Of a stretch of DNA of 64,000 nucleotides, positions 26,957 to 34,864 are shown piece by piece. The notes under the pieces are model-generated. The model did not search any database. It was not told where the DNA came from and saw only the letters and a program-made list of their open reading frames with translations. Where the stretch lies: positions 1 through 64,000 of the forward strand of contig CAVPFB010000011.1 in NCBI GenBank assembly GCA_963703665.1. The letters run 5' to 3'. How positions within the stretch are numbered: the stretch's first letter is position 1; every line of letters begins with the position of its first letter. Origin of the DNA: AP-15 sp963703665 (GTDB taxonomy: Bacteria; Pseudomonadota; Alphaproteobacteria; ATCC43930; CGMCC-115725). The position numbers were made by a program, and so were the translations under genes.

Positions 26957-28921
26957 TCAGAGACCGAACGGCACCCGCCCCGCGCGCGTCGCAGTCAGCC
27001 GGCGGTAGCGGGCCAGCGCCCACAGCGGGAAATAGGTCCGGTAGCCGTGATAGCGCAGGAAAAAGACCCGGGGAAAACCGACCGCGGTGAACCAGGGCTC
27101 CTCCCATTTGCCATTCCGGTCCCGGCTATCGATCAGAAAGGCGATGCCGCGGACGACCGCCGGGTTGTCGGCCTCGCCGGCCGCCATCAGCCCGAGCAAT
27201 GCCCATGCGGTCTGCGACGGCGTGCTGTAGGGCGCCCCGCCATGCGGCATCCCGGGCCAGTACGATTGCTCGCATTCGCCCCAACCGCCATCGTCGCGCT
27301 GGCGGTCGAGCAGCCAGGCGGCGGCGCGGCGGATTTCGGGAGAGCGCATATCGGCGTCGGCCGCGTTGAGCGCCGCCAGGACCGACCACGTGCCGTAGAT
27401 ATAGTTGGTGCCCCAGCGCCCGAACCAGCTGCCGTCGGCTTCCTGCTCGCGCCGCAAAAAGGTGATCGCGGCGGCGACGCTCGGATGGTTCGCGCCAAAG
27501 CCCGCCTGGCACAAAAACCCCAGACAGCGCGCGCTGACATCGGCGGTCGGCGGGTCGAGCAGCGCGCCGTGGTCGGCAAACGGAATGTGGTTCAGATAGA
27601 AATGCGTATTGTCGGCGTCGAAGGAGCCCCAGCCGCCGTTGCGGCTCTGCATGCCGACGATCCATTCGGCCGCCCGCTCGATGGCCGGGCGGTAACGCGC
27701 CCGATCGAAACGGTCGAGCGCCAAGCCGACCGCGGCGGTGTCGTCGACATCCGGGTAATGGGGGTTCTCGTACTGGAACGCCCAGCCTCCCGGCCGCAAG
27801 CCGGGCCGGGTCATCGTCCAATCGCCGGCCACCTCCAGCACCTGCTTGCCGGCGAGCCAATCGAGCGCGCGCCCAATCGCCGGCTCGAACCGCCGGTCCC
27901 CGGTTTCCATCAAGGCGTGACAGGCGAGCGCGGTGTCCCAGACCGGAGACAGGCAAGGCTGGCAATAGTTGCGCTCACCGTTGCGGACCAGAAGTTTGCG
28001 GGTTGCGGCCGCCGCGGCCGCCCGATCGGGATGGTCACGCGAGTACCCCAAACAATCGAACATCATCAATGAGTTCGCCATCGCCGGATAGATCCCGCCG
28101 AGACCGTCCTCGCCGTTGAGGCGTTCGGTCACAAAGGCGACGGCCAGATCGATCGCGCGCTGCCGCGACCCCCTTGGAAACAGGGGCTCGACCGCCCGCA
28201 ATGCCCGGTCGAGCCAGCCGAATGCAACCGCCAGCGGCGAGGCGGTCGGTCCAGTGATCCAGTCGCGCACCGCTTCCGGCGGTTCGCCGAACAGCTCGCG
28301 GACCGTGATCCGCTGCGGATTGCGGGCGCGCGGACGCAGCGCCATCAGCACCAAGAGCGGCACCAGGACCGAGCGCGACCAGTAGGAGACCTTGGCGATG
28401 TGAAAGGGCGACCAGCGCGGCAACAACATGATCTCGACCGGCATCATCGGAACCGCGCGCCACGGCACCTCGCCGAACAACGCGAGCAGGATGCGGGTAA
28501 AGACATTGCAGCGCCGCGCGCCGCCGCGCGCCAGGATCGCCGCGCGAGCCCGCGCCATATGCGGCGAGTCGGGCGAATCGCCGGCCGCCTTCAGCGCGAA
28601 GTAGGCCTTGACCGAGCAGCTCAGATCGAGCGCCCCGCCATGGAACAGCGGCCAGCCGCCATCGGCCCCCTGCCGGGCCCGCAGAAACCGCGCGATTTGT
28701 TCCTGAAGCTCGGGCTCGACGCAGTCGAGATAATGCTGCAGCAGAATGTATTCGGCCGGGATCGTCGCGTCGGCTTCGAGCTCGAAGACCCAATGACCAT
28801 CGGCCTGCTGCAGCTTCAAGAGCAACTCGGCCGCGCGGGCGATCGCGACGTCGAGCCCGGACGCCGGCACACGATCCTTTGCGACGACTGCTTCGCGGTC
28901 AGTCGTTGGGGGAGGGGTCAT
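26957..28921 (-). CDS. shc: Squalene-hopene cyclase
   Basis: The 654-residue enzyme cyclises squalene to hopene and hopanol at the inner membrane. The catalytic DVDDTAAV motif lies near residue 387. Several QW repeats are visible (for example DGSWFGRWGTNY and NGGWGSFDADNTH), and the central GVPWRAVPMMPVEIMLLP-like stretch is present as EVPWRAVPMMPVE. Length fits bacterial Shc (about 630-680). The start at 28921 (MTPPPTTDREAV) overlaps the hpnE end by 23 bases, so the gene closes the hpnA-C-D-E-shc operon. Confidence 0.95.
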   Translation of the reverse strand: MTPPPTTDREAVVAKDRVPASGLDVAIARAAELLLKLQQADGHWVFELEADATIPAEYILLQHYLDCVEPELQEQIARFLRARQGADGGWPLFHGGALDLSCSVKAYFALKAAGDSPDSPHMARARAAILARGGARRCNVFTRILLALFGEVPWRAVPMMPVEIMLLPRWSPFHIAKVSYWSRSVLVPLLVLMALRPRARNPQRITVRELFGEPPEAVRDWITGPTASPLAVAFGWLDRALRAVEPLFPRGSRQRAIDLAVAFVTERLNGEDGLGGIYPAMANSLMMFDCLGYSRDHPDRAAAAAATRKLLVRNGERNYCQPCLSPVWDTALACHALMETGDRRFEPAIGRALDWLAGKQVLEVAGDWTMTRPGLRPGGWAFQYENPHYPDVDDTAAVGLALDRFDRARYRPAIERAAEWIVGMQSRNGGWGSFDADNTHFYLNHIPFADHGALLDPPTADVSARCLGFLCQAGFGANHPSVAAAITFLRREQEADGSWFGRWGTNYIYGTWSVLAALNAADADMRSPEIRRAAAWLLDRQRDDGGWGECEQSYWPGMPHGGAPYSTPSQTAWALLGLMAAGEADNPAVVRGIAFLIDSRDRNGKWEEPWFTAVGFPRVFFLRYHGYRTYFPLWALARYRRLTATRAGRVPFGL

Positions 28922-30269
28922 GAGATCGTGCCGTCGTTCTTGCTCTTGGTTGCGTTGCTCTGGCGCAAAGGCGGTCTGCGCCCGCCCTCGACGAGATAGG
29001 TCTCTGACGGCCGGTCGACACTCCGCTGGCGGCGGCGAGGCCGGAGCCGATAGCGCCCTCGATCGTCGCCGGCAAGCCCGTATCGGTATAATCGCCGGCG
29101 AGCAAGAGGTTCCGCCAGCGCGTCGCCGCCGCCGGCCGCCGCCGCAACTGCTCCGGACTGGCCAGAAACGTCGCCCGCCGCTCCTTGACGATGCGCGCCG
29201 CCGGCACCGGGACTGCTGGCAATCCATAAGCCGAGGCGACGTCGCGCCACAGGGTTTCGCGCAACGCATCGGCCGGGCGGTCGACGATCCGGTCAGCGGC
29301 GCTGACCGTTACCGACAACACCTCGCGCTTGCGAAAGATCCACTCGGCGGTGCCGCCGACGACCCCGACGAACAGCGGCGAGCCGGCCGGCGGGACGCAG
29401 CGGAAATGCGCGTTGACGATCGGAGAAAACGCATCGGGCGCCCTCAGCGCCGGGACCAGACGGGCGGCGATCGGCGCCGGCACCGCCAGAACCAGGCAGT
29501 CGCCTTCGTGGAGGGCGATGGGCTGCGCGTCGAAAGCAAGGCTCACGACGCGATCCCTGCCGAATTCGAGCGCGCGCAGCCGGGCGCCAAAGCAGATCTC
29601 GGCACCGAGCGCGCGCAGGGTGGCGAGCGCCGGATCGACGAATGTCTCGGACAGCCCGTCATGCGGCACCAATGGCCGGCAGGCGGCCCCGCCGCGCCCG
29701 AGCGTCCCGGCCAGAATCCGCCAGAACAGCCGGGCCGAGCCGAGTTCGACGCCGGTGTTCAGCGCGGCGACAGCGAGCGGTTCCCACAGCGACCGGAACA
29801 GCCGGCCTTCGCGATCCAGCGCCTCGGCGACCGTCGCCGACGGCCCGGCGCAGCGCAAAGCCAGCACTTTGAGATAGTCGCCGGCGCGGGTGTCCGGGAC
29901 CCGTCTGGCGCGCTGCAAGATCCACCACGGAACGACGCCCCGGTTCGGTCGCAAATTCCAGCGCCGTCCACTGGCTGCATCGAAGAACGCAAACGCCGCA
30001 TGCTGCGGCCCCTCGATCGTGCCGAGCCCGCCGGTCCGGGCGAGATAGGTGAGGGCGCAGCGGTTTCCGGCGAGCAGCAGATGGTTGCCGTTGTCGATGC
30101 GGCAGCCGAGCTCGGCATCGAAATACGATCGGCATCGCCCGCCGGCCTGGGCGCTGGCCTCGTAGAGCCGCACGCGCCACCCCTCGGCCGCCAGCTCGAC
30201 CGCGGCAGCAAGGCCGGCGAGACCGGCGCCGACGACATGCACCCGCCCGCCATCCGACCGGCTGCTCAT
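28899..30269 (-). CDS. hpnE: Hydroxysqualene dehydroxylase HpnE
   Basis: HpnE is the FAD amine-oxidase-fold enzyme that reduces hydroxysqualene to squalene. Residues 8-40 hold the dinucleotide-binding VVGAGLAGLAAAVELA and YEASAQAGGRC. LLAGDYTDTGLPATIEGAIGSG near the C-terminus is the second FAD motif. The last about 35 residues are Arg/Ser-rich and unlike the family. In the neighbouring frame the ending reads SVDRPSETYLV, so a small frameshift near 28995 is possible. The start at 30269 overlaps the hpnD stop. Confidence 0.9.
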   Translation of the reverse strand: MSSRSDGGRVHVVGAGLAGLAAAVELAAEGWRVRLYEASAQAGGRCRSYFDAELGCRIDNGNHLLLAGNRCALTYLARTGGLGTIEGPQHAAFAFFDAASGRRWNLRPNRGVVPWWILQRARRVPDTRAGDYLKVLALRCAGPSATVAEALDREGRLFRSLWEPLAVAALNTGVELGSARLFWRILAGTLGRGGAACRPLVPHDGLSETFVDPALATLRALGAEICFGARLRALEFGRDRVVSLAFDAQPIALHEGDCLVLAVPAPIAARLVPALRAPDAFSPIVNAHFRCVPPAGSPLFVGVVGGTAEWIFRKREVLSVTVSAADRIVDRPADALRETLWRDVASAYGLPAVPVPAARIVKERRATFLASPEQLRRRPAAATRWRNLLLAGDYTDTGLPATIEGAIGSGLAAASGVSTGRQRPISSRAGADRLCARATQPRARTTARSHDPSPND

Positions 30270-31147
30270 AGCAGACCGTGTCGCAGCACCAGCCAGAGCT
30301 TGTGCCGCTTCGACAGGTTGACGCGGGTCGCCGGGTCGCGCCATTCCCGGCGCAGCAGCTCCCGCAGGGTGGCGCGATAGACCGCACCCATGACCGCCGC
30401 GGGCCGCATCGCCCGGCGCCGGCATTGCGCCATAGCTTCAGCACTGTCGCGAAAATGCCCCTCGGCGAGCACCGCGACCTCGCGGCAGACAGCCGGCAGC
30501 GCCGGATGGCGCAGCGCCGCCATCGGATCGGTGTCGTGGATCCCGTGGCGGTCGAGGATCTCGCGCGGCAAATAGAGCCGGCCGCGGTGGGCGTCCTCGT
30601 CGAGGTCGCGCAGAATATTGGTCAGCTGCAAGGCTCGGCCGAGCGCATCGGCGACGCGGTGGGCAGCCTCGCTCGCATCGCCGAAGATATGGACCGAGAG
30701 ATGGCCGACGGCACTGGCGACGCGGGCGCAATAGAGGTCGAGCGTCGCCAGGTCGGGGGCGCGGATGTCCTCGCGCGCGTCCATCTCCATGCCGGCGATG
30801 ACCGCGAGGAAATCTTCGCGCCGCAGGCGATAGCGCCGTATCGGCTCCTGCAGGGCGCGGGCAATGACCAGCTGGCGTGGCGGACCGGCGTAGAGCGCCC
30901 CGATCTCGTCGCGCCAGGCAGCGAGGGCTTTGAGCTTGGGCGCGACCGGCCCGTCGCCGTCGGCGATGTCGTCGACCTCGCGACACCAGGCGTAAACCGC
31001 GTACATGCCGTTCCGGCGGTCGCGCGGCAGCAGCCGCATCGCCCAATAGAACGAGGTTCCGGCCGCCTCGACCCGGTGCCGGATGGTCCGGCGCAGCGCT
31101 TCTGCGCCGAGCTGCTCCGGAACGCTGTCAAACGCCGCGTCGCTCAC
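30266..31147 (-). CDS. hpnD: Presqualene diphosphate synthase HpnD
   Basis: HpnD joins two farnesyl diphosphates into presqualene diphosphate. The GTG start at 31147 (V-S-D-A-A-F-D) overlaps the hpnC stop and gives 293 residues. Trans-prenyltransferase signatures are seen: WCREVDDIADG (first Asp-rich motif) near 55 and LQLTNILRDLDEDAHRGRLYLP (second) near 170. These are stronger Asp motifs than in the neighbouring HpnC, as expected. Confidence 0.92.
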   Translation of the reverse strand: MSDAAFDSVPEQLGAEALRRTIRHRVEAAGTSFYWAMRLLPRDRRNGMYAVYAWCREVDDIADGDGPVAPKLKALAAWRDEIGALYAGPPRQLVIARALQEPIRRYRLRREDFLAVIAGMEMDAREDIRAPDLATLDLYCARVASAVGHLSVHIFGDASEAAHRVADALGRALQLTNILRDLDEDAHRGRLYLPREILDRHGIHDTDPMAALRHPALPAVCREVAVLAEGHFRDSAEAMAQCRRRAMRPAAVMGAVYRATLRELLRREWRDPATRVNLSKRHKLWLVLRHGLL

Positions 31148-32028
31148 CGCCGATTTCCCGAGGGCCGAAAACCTCGGGCGAGGCCGAGGAAAAAGGCGGC
31201 GAAGAAGTCCGCCTTGCCGAGCCCGACCCGTGCGGCCAGCGGGTCGCCTCGGCGCAGATGGCGCAGCAGGCGCGCCGCCAGCTCGACGATGACCGCGCAC
31301 TCGCAGCGCAATCCTGGCGCGGCGACCCGCCCCGGCAAGGCGCGCGCCGCCTCGACAAGACCTGCGGTGCGGTCGAGAAGCTGGTCGAGCGCCCGACGCA
31401 GCCCAGGGGACGAGGCCGGGTTGTTCAGCGCCCCGACCCCGATCCCCGCGGCTGCGAGGTCGCTCAGCGGCAGGTAGATTCGGTCGAGGCGGCGATAATC
31501 TGCGGCGCAGTCCTGCAAGTGGTTCAACACTTGCAAGGCCGAGCACAGCGCGTCCGAGGCGGCCCAGGCGTCGCGGCTCTCGCAGTGCAGATCGAGCAAT
31601 TGCCGGCCGACCGGCGACGCCGAATAGCGACAATATTCCATCAGCTCGTCCCAGTCGCGGTAGCGCAGCTTTTCGGCGTCCTGGCGAAAGGCGCGCAGCA
31701 CGTCATGGCAGTGCTGCGCGGTCATTCCGGTGGCGCCGAGGCTCTGGCGCATCGCCGCGGAGGCCGGCGCATCGCCGCCCGCAGCACCGTCGAGCACCGC
31801 CGCCATGCGATCGAGCCGGCGGATCTTTTCGCCGGGGCTCAGCTCCGGATTGTCGGCGATATCGTCGGCATTGCGCGCGAATCGGTAGAAGGCGTGCACA
31901 TGGGGCCGCAGGCCGGGCCGGATCAGCCACGACCCCACCGGGAAGTTCTCGCCGCCACGCCCTTTGCCCGATGGAGTCTCGACGCTCCCGCGGCCTTGCG
32001 TTTCCGATTCTGCGGTCACTGCAATCAT
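31144..32028 (-). CDS. hpnC: Hydroxysqualene synthase HpnC
   Basis: HpnC converts presqualene diphosphate to hydroxysqualene. The 294-residue protein has the squalene/phytoene synthase fold with FYRFARNADDIADNP near residue 50 and LNHLQDCAADYRRLDRIYLP near 170. The ENFPVGSWLI N-terminal motif is typical of HpnC. The start at 32028 (MIAVTAES) overlaps the hpnA stop by four bases. Confidence 0.92.
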   Translation of the reverse strand: MIAVTAESETQGRGSVETPSGKGRGGENFPVGSWLIRPGLRPHVHAFYRFARNADDIADNPELSPGEKIRRLDRMAAVLDGAAGGDAPASAAMRQSLGATGMTAQHCHDVLRAFRQDAEKLRYRDWDELMEYCRYSASPVGRQLLDLHCESRDAWAASDALCSALQVLNHLQDCAADYRRLDRIYLPLSDLAAAGIGVGALNNPASSPGLRRALDQLLDRTAGLVEAARALPGRVAAPGLRCECAVIVELAARLLRHLRRGDPLAARVGLGKADFFAAFFLGLARGFRPSGNRR

Positions 32029-33026
32029 CGCAAGTATCCGTTGGCCGCGAACCAGCCGATCGCGTCGGCGATCGCCTGGCGCGCCGGGCGAGGCCGGTAG
32101 CCGAGCTCGCGCGAGGCTTTCACGCACGAAAAATACATCTTCTTCCTGGCCATGCGAACCCCGTCGAGCGTGGTGAAGGGTTCGCGGCCGGTGACCCGAG
32201 CCGCCAATTCGGCCGCCGCCGCCGCCGCAAAGGCCATCGCATGCGGAACTCTGAGCCGCGGCGGCCGTCGCCCGACCGTGCGGGCGATTTCCGCCAGGAT
32301 TTCGACCAGAGCCATATTTTCGCCGCCCAGTATGTAACGCTCGCCGATCCGCCCCGTCCCGGCCGCCGCGAGATGGCCGGCGGCGACATCGTCGACATGG
32401 ACGATGTTGAGCCCGGTATCGACAAACCCCGGCATCCGGCCGCGTGCGGCTTCGAGGATCAGCCGGCCTGTCGGCGTCGGCTTGAGGTCGCGCGGTCCCA
32501 CGGGCGTCGACGGATTGACGATCACCGCCGGCACACCGCGCTCGCCGACGAGCGCGCGCACCGCCTCCTCGGCTTGGTATTTGGTGCGCTTGTACGGGCC
32601 GATCATGTCCCCGAGCCGGCTCGGCGTATCTTCGTCGGCCGCATCACCCGGAACGATGCCGAGGGTGGCGACGCTGCTGGTGTAGACGATCCGCTCGACG
32701 CCGGCGAGGAACGCCGCGGTCAAGAGATCGCGGGTGCCATCGACATTGACGCGGAACATCGCGGCCGGGTCGGGAACCCACAGCCGATAATCGGCAGCGA
32801 CGTGGAACAGGTATCGGCAGCCGGCAACCGCGCGCGCCAGCGAGGGCGCGTCCTCCATCGCTCCGGGCGCGATTTCGACCGAGAGGTCGGCGAGGTTGCG
32901 TCGATCGGCGCCGGGACGCACCAGCGCACGGACCCTATGGCCGGCGCCCAGCAGGACCCGCGCCACCGCCGATCCGACGAACCCGGTCGCTCCGGTGACC
33001 AGGCACAAGCCCGGCGACAGCGCCAT
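32025..33026 (-). CDS. hpnA: Hopanoid-associated sugar epimerase HpnA
   Basis: The 333-residue protein is an extended short-chain dehydrogenase. It has the NAD-binding TGATGFVGSAVA at 10-21, YTSSVATLG, and the catalytic YKRTKYQAEE. VGPRDLKPTPTGR and ERYILGGENMAL are features of the HpnA clade. Its exact reaction is not settled. It is the first gene of the hpnA-C-D-E-shc operon, all joined by overlaps of 4 to 23 bases. The 120-base gap to ccmI upstream probably holds the promoter. Confidence 0.88.
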   Translation of the reverse strand: MALSPGLCLVTGATGFVGSAVARVLLGAGHRVRALVRPGADRRNLADLSVEIAPGAMEDAPSLARAVAGCRYLFHVAADYRLWVPDPAAMFRVNVDGTRDLLTAAFLAGVERIVYTSSVATLGIVPGDAADEDTPSRLGDMIGPYKRTKYQAEEAVRALVGERGVPAVIVNPSTPVGPRDLKPTPTGRLILEAARGRMPGFVDTGLNIVHVDDVAAGHLAAAGTGRIGERYILGGENMALVEILAEIARTVGRRPPRLRVPHAMAFAAAAAAELAARVTGREPFTTLDGVRMARKKMYFSCVKASRELGYRPRPARQAIADAIGWFAANGYLR

Positions 33027-33146
33027 GTGTGCACTCCACCAGTTTGCCGGCCCCCCTGGGTTCACGGGACCGGTCGCAATGTCAACGGAGCGAAGCGAGC
33101 CTGTGCTGGACCGGCGGGCGCCGGCCATCGCCGGACGGCTGCACGG

Positions 33147-34370
33147 TCATGGTGATCTGGCAGCCCCGGAAGGGACGGGCGGCGCGGCGGCCGCCGGCAC
33201 GGCGACCGCCGATGAATCGGCTGGCGCCGAAGCGGCTGGCGCCGAAGCGGTAGGCGGCCGCCCGGCCGACGCCGCACCCGCGCCCGCCTCGGCTGCTCGG
33301 GCGCGGGCGGCTTGCGCCTTGTCGGGCTCGCCCAGCACGTCATAAGCACGGGCGAGGCGCGCCCATCCGGTGCTGTCACCGGGATTCTGTTGGAGACGCT
33401 GCGCCAGACGCTCGACCATGGCGCGGATCATTGTCTCGCGCTGCGCGGGCGTCATCGATTCCGCGGCGGCGACATCCTGCGCCGTCGGGCCGGAGCCGGG
33501 CGCCGCTGCGGTCGGTGGTCCCGAGGTCGGCGATCCCGAGGTCGGCGACAGCTCGGCAAGGCGGTCGGCGACGGCTTGGCGCCACGGCGCGTCGGCCGGC
33601 GCGGCGGCCAAGAGCGCCTGCAGCTTTTGCCGGGCCCCGGCGGTGTCGCCGCGCTGCAGCGCTGCCTCGGCGCCATAGTAGCGCGAGCGCGGATCGTCGG
33701 GCGCCTTGGCGAACTCGGCCTCGGCCGCCGCCGTCACCTGACCCCGGGCGGCGAGCACCAGCACCTCGCCAAGCTCGGCAAGGAGCCCGGTCTCGGCCGG
33801 CGCCAAGGCGATCGCATGGGCATAGGCCTCGCGCGCCTCGGGAAACCGGCTCAGCGCCGCCGAAGTCCGGGCGAGCAGAATCCAGCCGCGCAGATCGCCC
33901 GGCGTCTGGCGCAGATGCGCCTTGATCCGGTCGGCCGCGGCGGCGAGTTCGGCAGCGCGGTGGGGTGCCGCGGCATCGGTGACAGCGCCGGGAGCGATGG
34001 CCGCGGGGGTCCCGAGCGCGAAATAGAGGGCGATCGCCGCCGCCGGCAACAGCCCGGCGATGCCGATCGCAGCGCCGAACCGCCATGAAGTCTCGGTGGC
34101 GCTCTCGGCCGACGCCGCCCTGCCGGCGCTTTCTTGCTCGGCCGCGGCCAGCATGCGCCGGGTGATCTCGGTCCGCGCGACCGCCGCCTGCTCGGGCATC
34201 AGCCGGCCTTGCGCCAGTTCGATTTCGATGGCGGCGAACTGGCGGCGATAGAGTGCCGTGACCGGCTCCTCGTCCTCCGCGCCCGGCCGCGGCGCCCGGA
34301 TCAGCGGCCGCAGCAAGGCGGCCAGCGCCGCCACGGTCAAACATCCGGCGACGATCCAGAACCAGGTCAT
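33147..34370 (-). CDS. ccmI: Cytochrome c biogenesis protein CcmI (CycH)
   Basis: CcmI chaperones apocytochrome c for haem attachment. The 407-residue protein starts MTWFWIVAGCLTVAALAALL (helix 1), followed by a cytoplasmic loop with YRRQFAAIEIELAQGRL, a second helix (AAIGIAGLLPAAAIALYFALG) and a periplasmic TPR domain. A Gly-Ser-Pro-Ala-rich linker sits near 265-285 and an Ala/Pro-rich tail closes it. The start overlaps the ccmH stop by four bases. The family ranges from 370 to 440. Confidence 0.9.
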   Translation of the reverse strand: MTWFWIVAGCLTVAALAALLRPLIRAPRPGAEDEEPVTALYRRQFAAIEIELAQGRLMPEQAAVARTEITRRMLAAAEQESAGRAASAESATETSWRFGAAIGIAGLLPAAAIALYFALGTPAAIAPGAVTDAAAPHRAAELAAAADRIKAHLRQTPGDLRGWILLARTSAALSRFPEAREAYAHAIALAPAETGLLAELGEVLVLAARGQVTAAAEAEFAKAPDDPRSRYYGAEAALQRGDTAGARQKLQALLAAAPADAPWRQAVADRLAELSPTSGSPTSGPPTAAAPGSGPTAQDVAAAESMTPAQRETMIRAMVERLAQRLQQNPGDSTGWARLARAYDVLGEPDKAQAARARAAEAGAGAASAGRPPTASAPAASAPADSSAVAVPAAAAPPVPSGAARSP

Positions 34371-34864
34371 GCCTGGTCGCCGAGCAGTTCGGCGGCGCGC
34401 GCGCGCTCGTCCCGGCTCAAATCGGGGACGGCCGCATCGGGCCGGCGTCGTCGCGCCCGCAACAGCAGCACGCCGGCCGCCCCCAGCACCAGCAGCGGCG
34501 GCATCAGCCACAACACCCAGGTCACCCTCTCGAACGGCGGGTCGAGCAGCACGAAGACCCCGTACCGGGCGACGACATAGTCGAGCACCTGCTGATCGGT
34601 ATCGCCGTTGACCAAGCGCTGGCGCACCAGCAGGCGCAGATCATGGGCGAGATCGGCGCTGGACTGCTCGATCGACTGGTTTTGGCAGACGAGACAGCGC
34701 AATTCGCTGCCGATCGCCTCCGCTCGCGCCTCGAGCACCGGATCGCCGAGCCGCTCGGAGGGCTCGAACGCCCAGGCCGCCGATACCAAGCCCGTCGGCA
34801 CCCAGGCCGCCGGTACGCCGGCCGCGAGCAGTAACAGCGCCGCGACGAGCAGCCGCCGGATCAT
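34367..34864 (-). CDS. ccmH: Cytochrome c maturation thiol protein CcmH
   Basis: CcmH holds apocytochrome c in reduced form for haem ligation. The 165-residue protein has a signal helix, the family motif LRCLVCQNQSIEQSSADLA with the CxxC pair near residues 56-59, DQQVLDYVVARYG, one C-terminal membrane helix (VLWLMPPLLVLGAAGVLLL) and a short cytosolic tail. The start at 34864 overlaps the ccmF stop. No ccmG (dsbE) lies between it and ccmF, which is its usual place. Confidence 0.93.
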   Translation of the reverse strand: MIRRLLVAALLLLAAGVPAAWVPTGLVSAAWAFEPSERLGDPVLEARAEAIGSELRCLVCQNQSIEQSSADLAHDLRLLVRQRLVNGDTDQQVLDYVVARYGVFVLLDPPFERVTWVLWLMPPLLVLGAAGVLLLRARRRRPDAAVPDLSRDERARAAELLGDQA

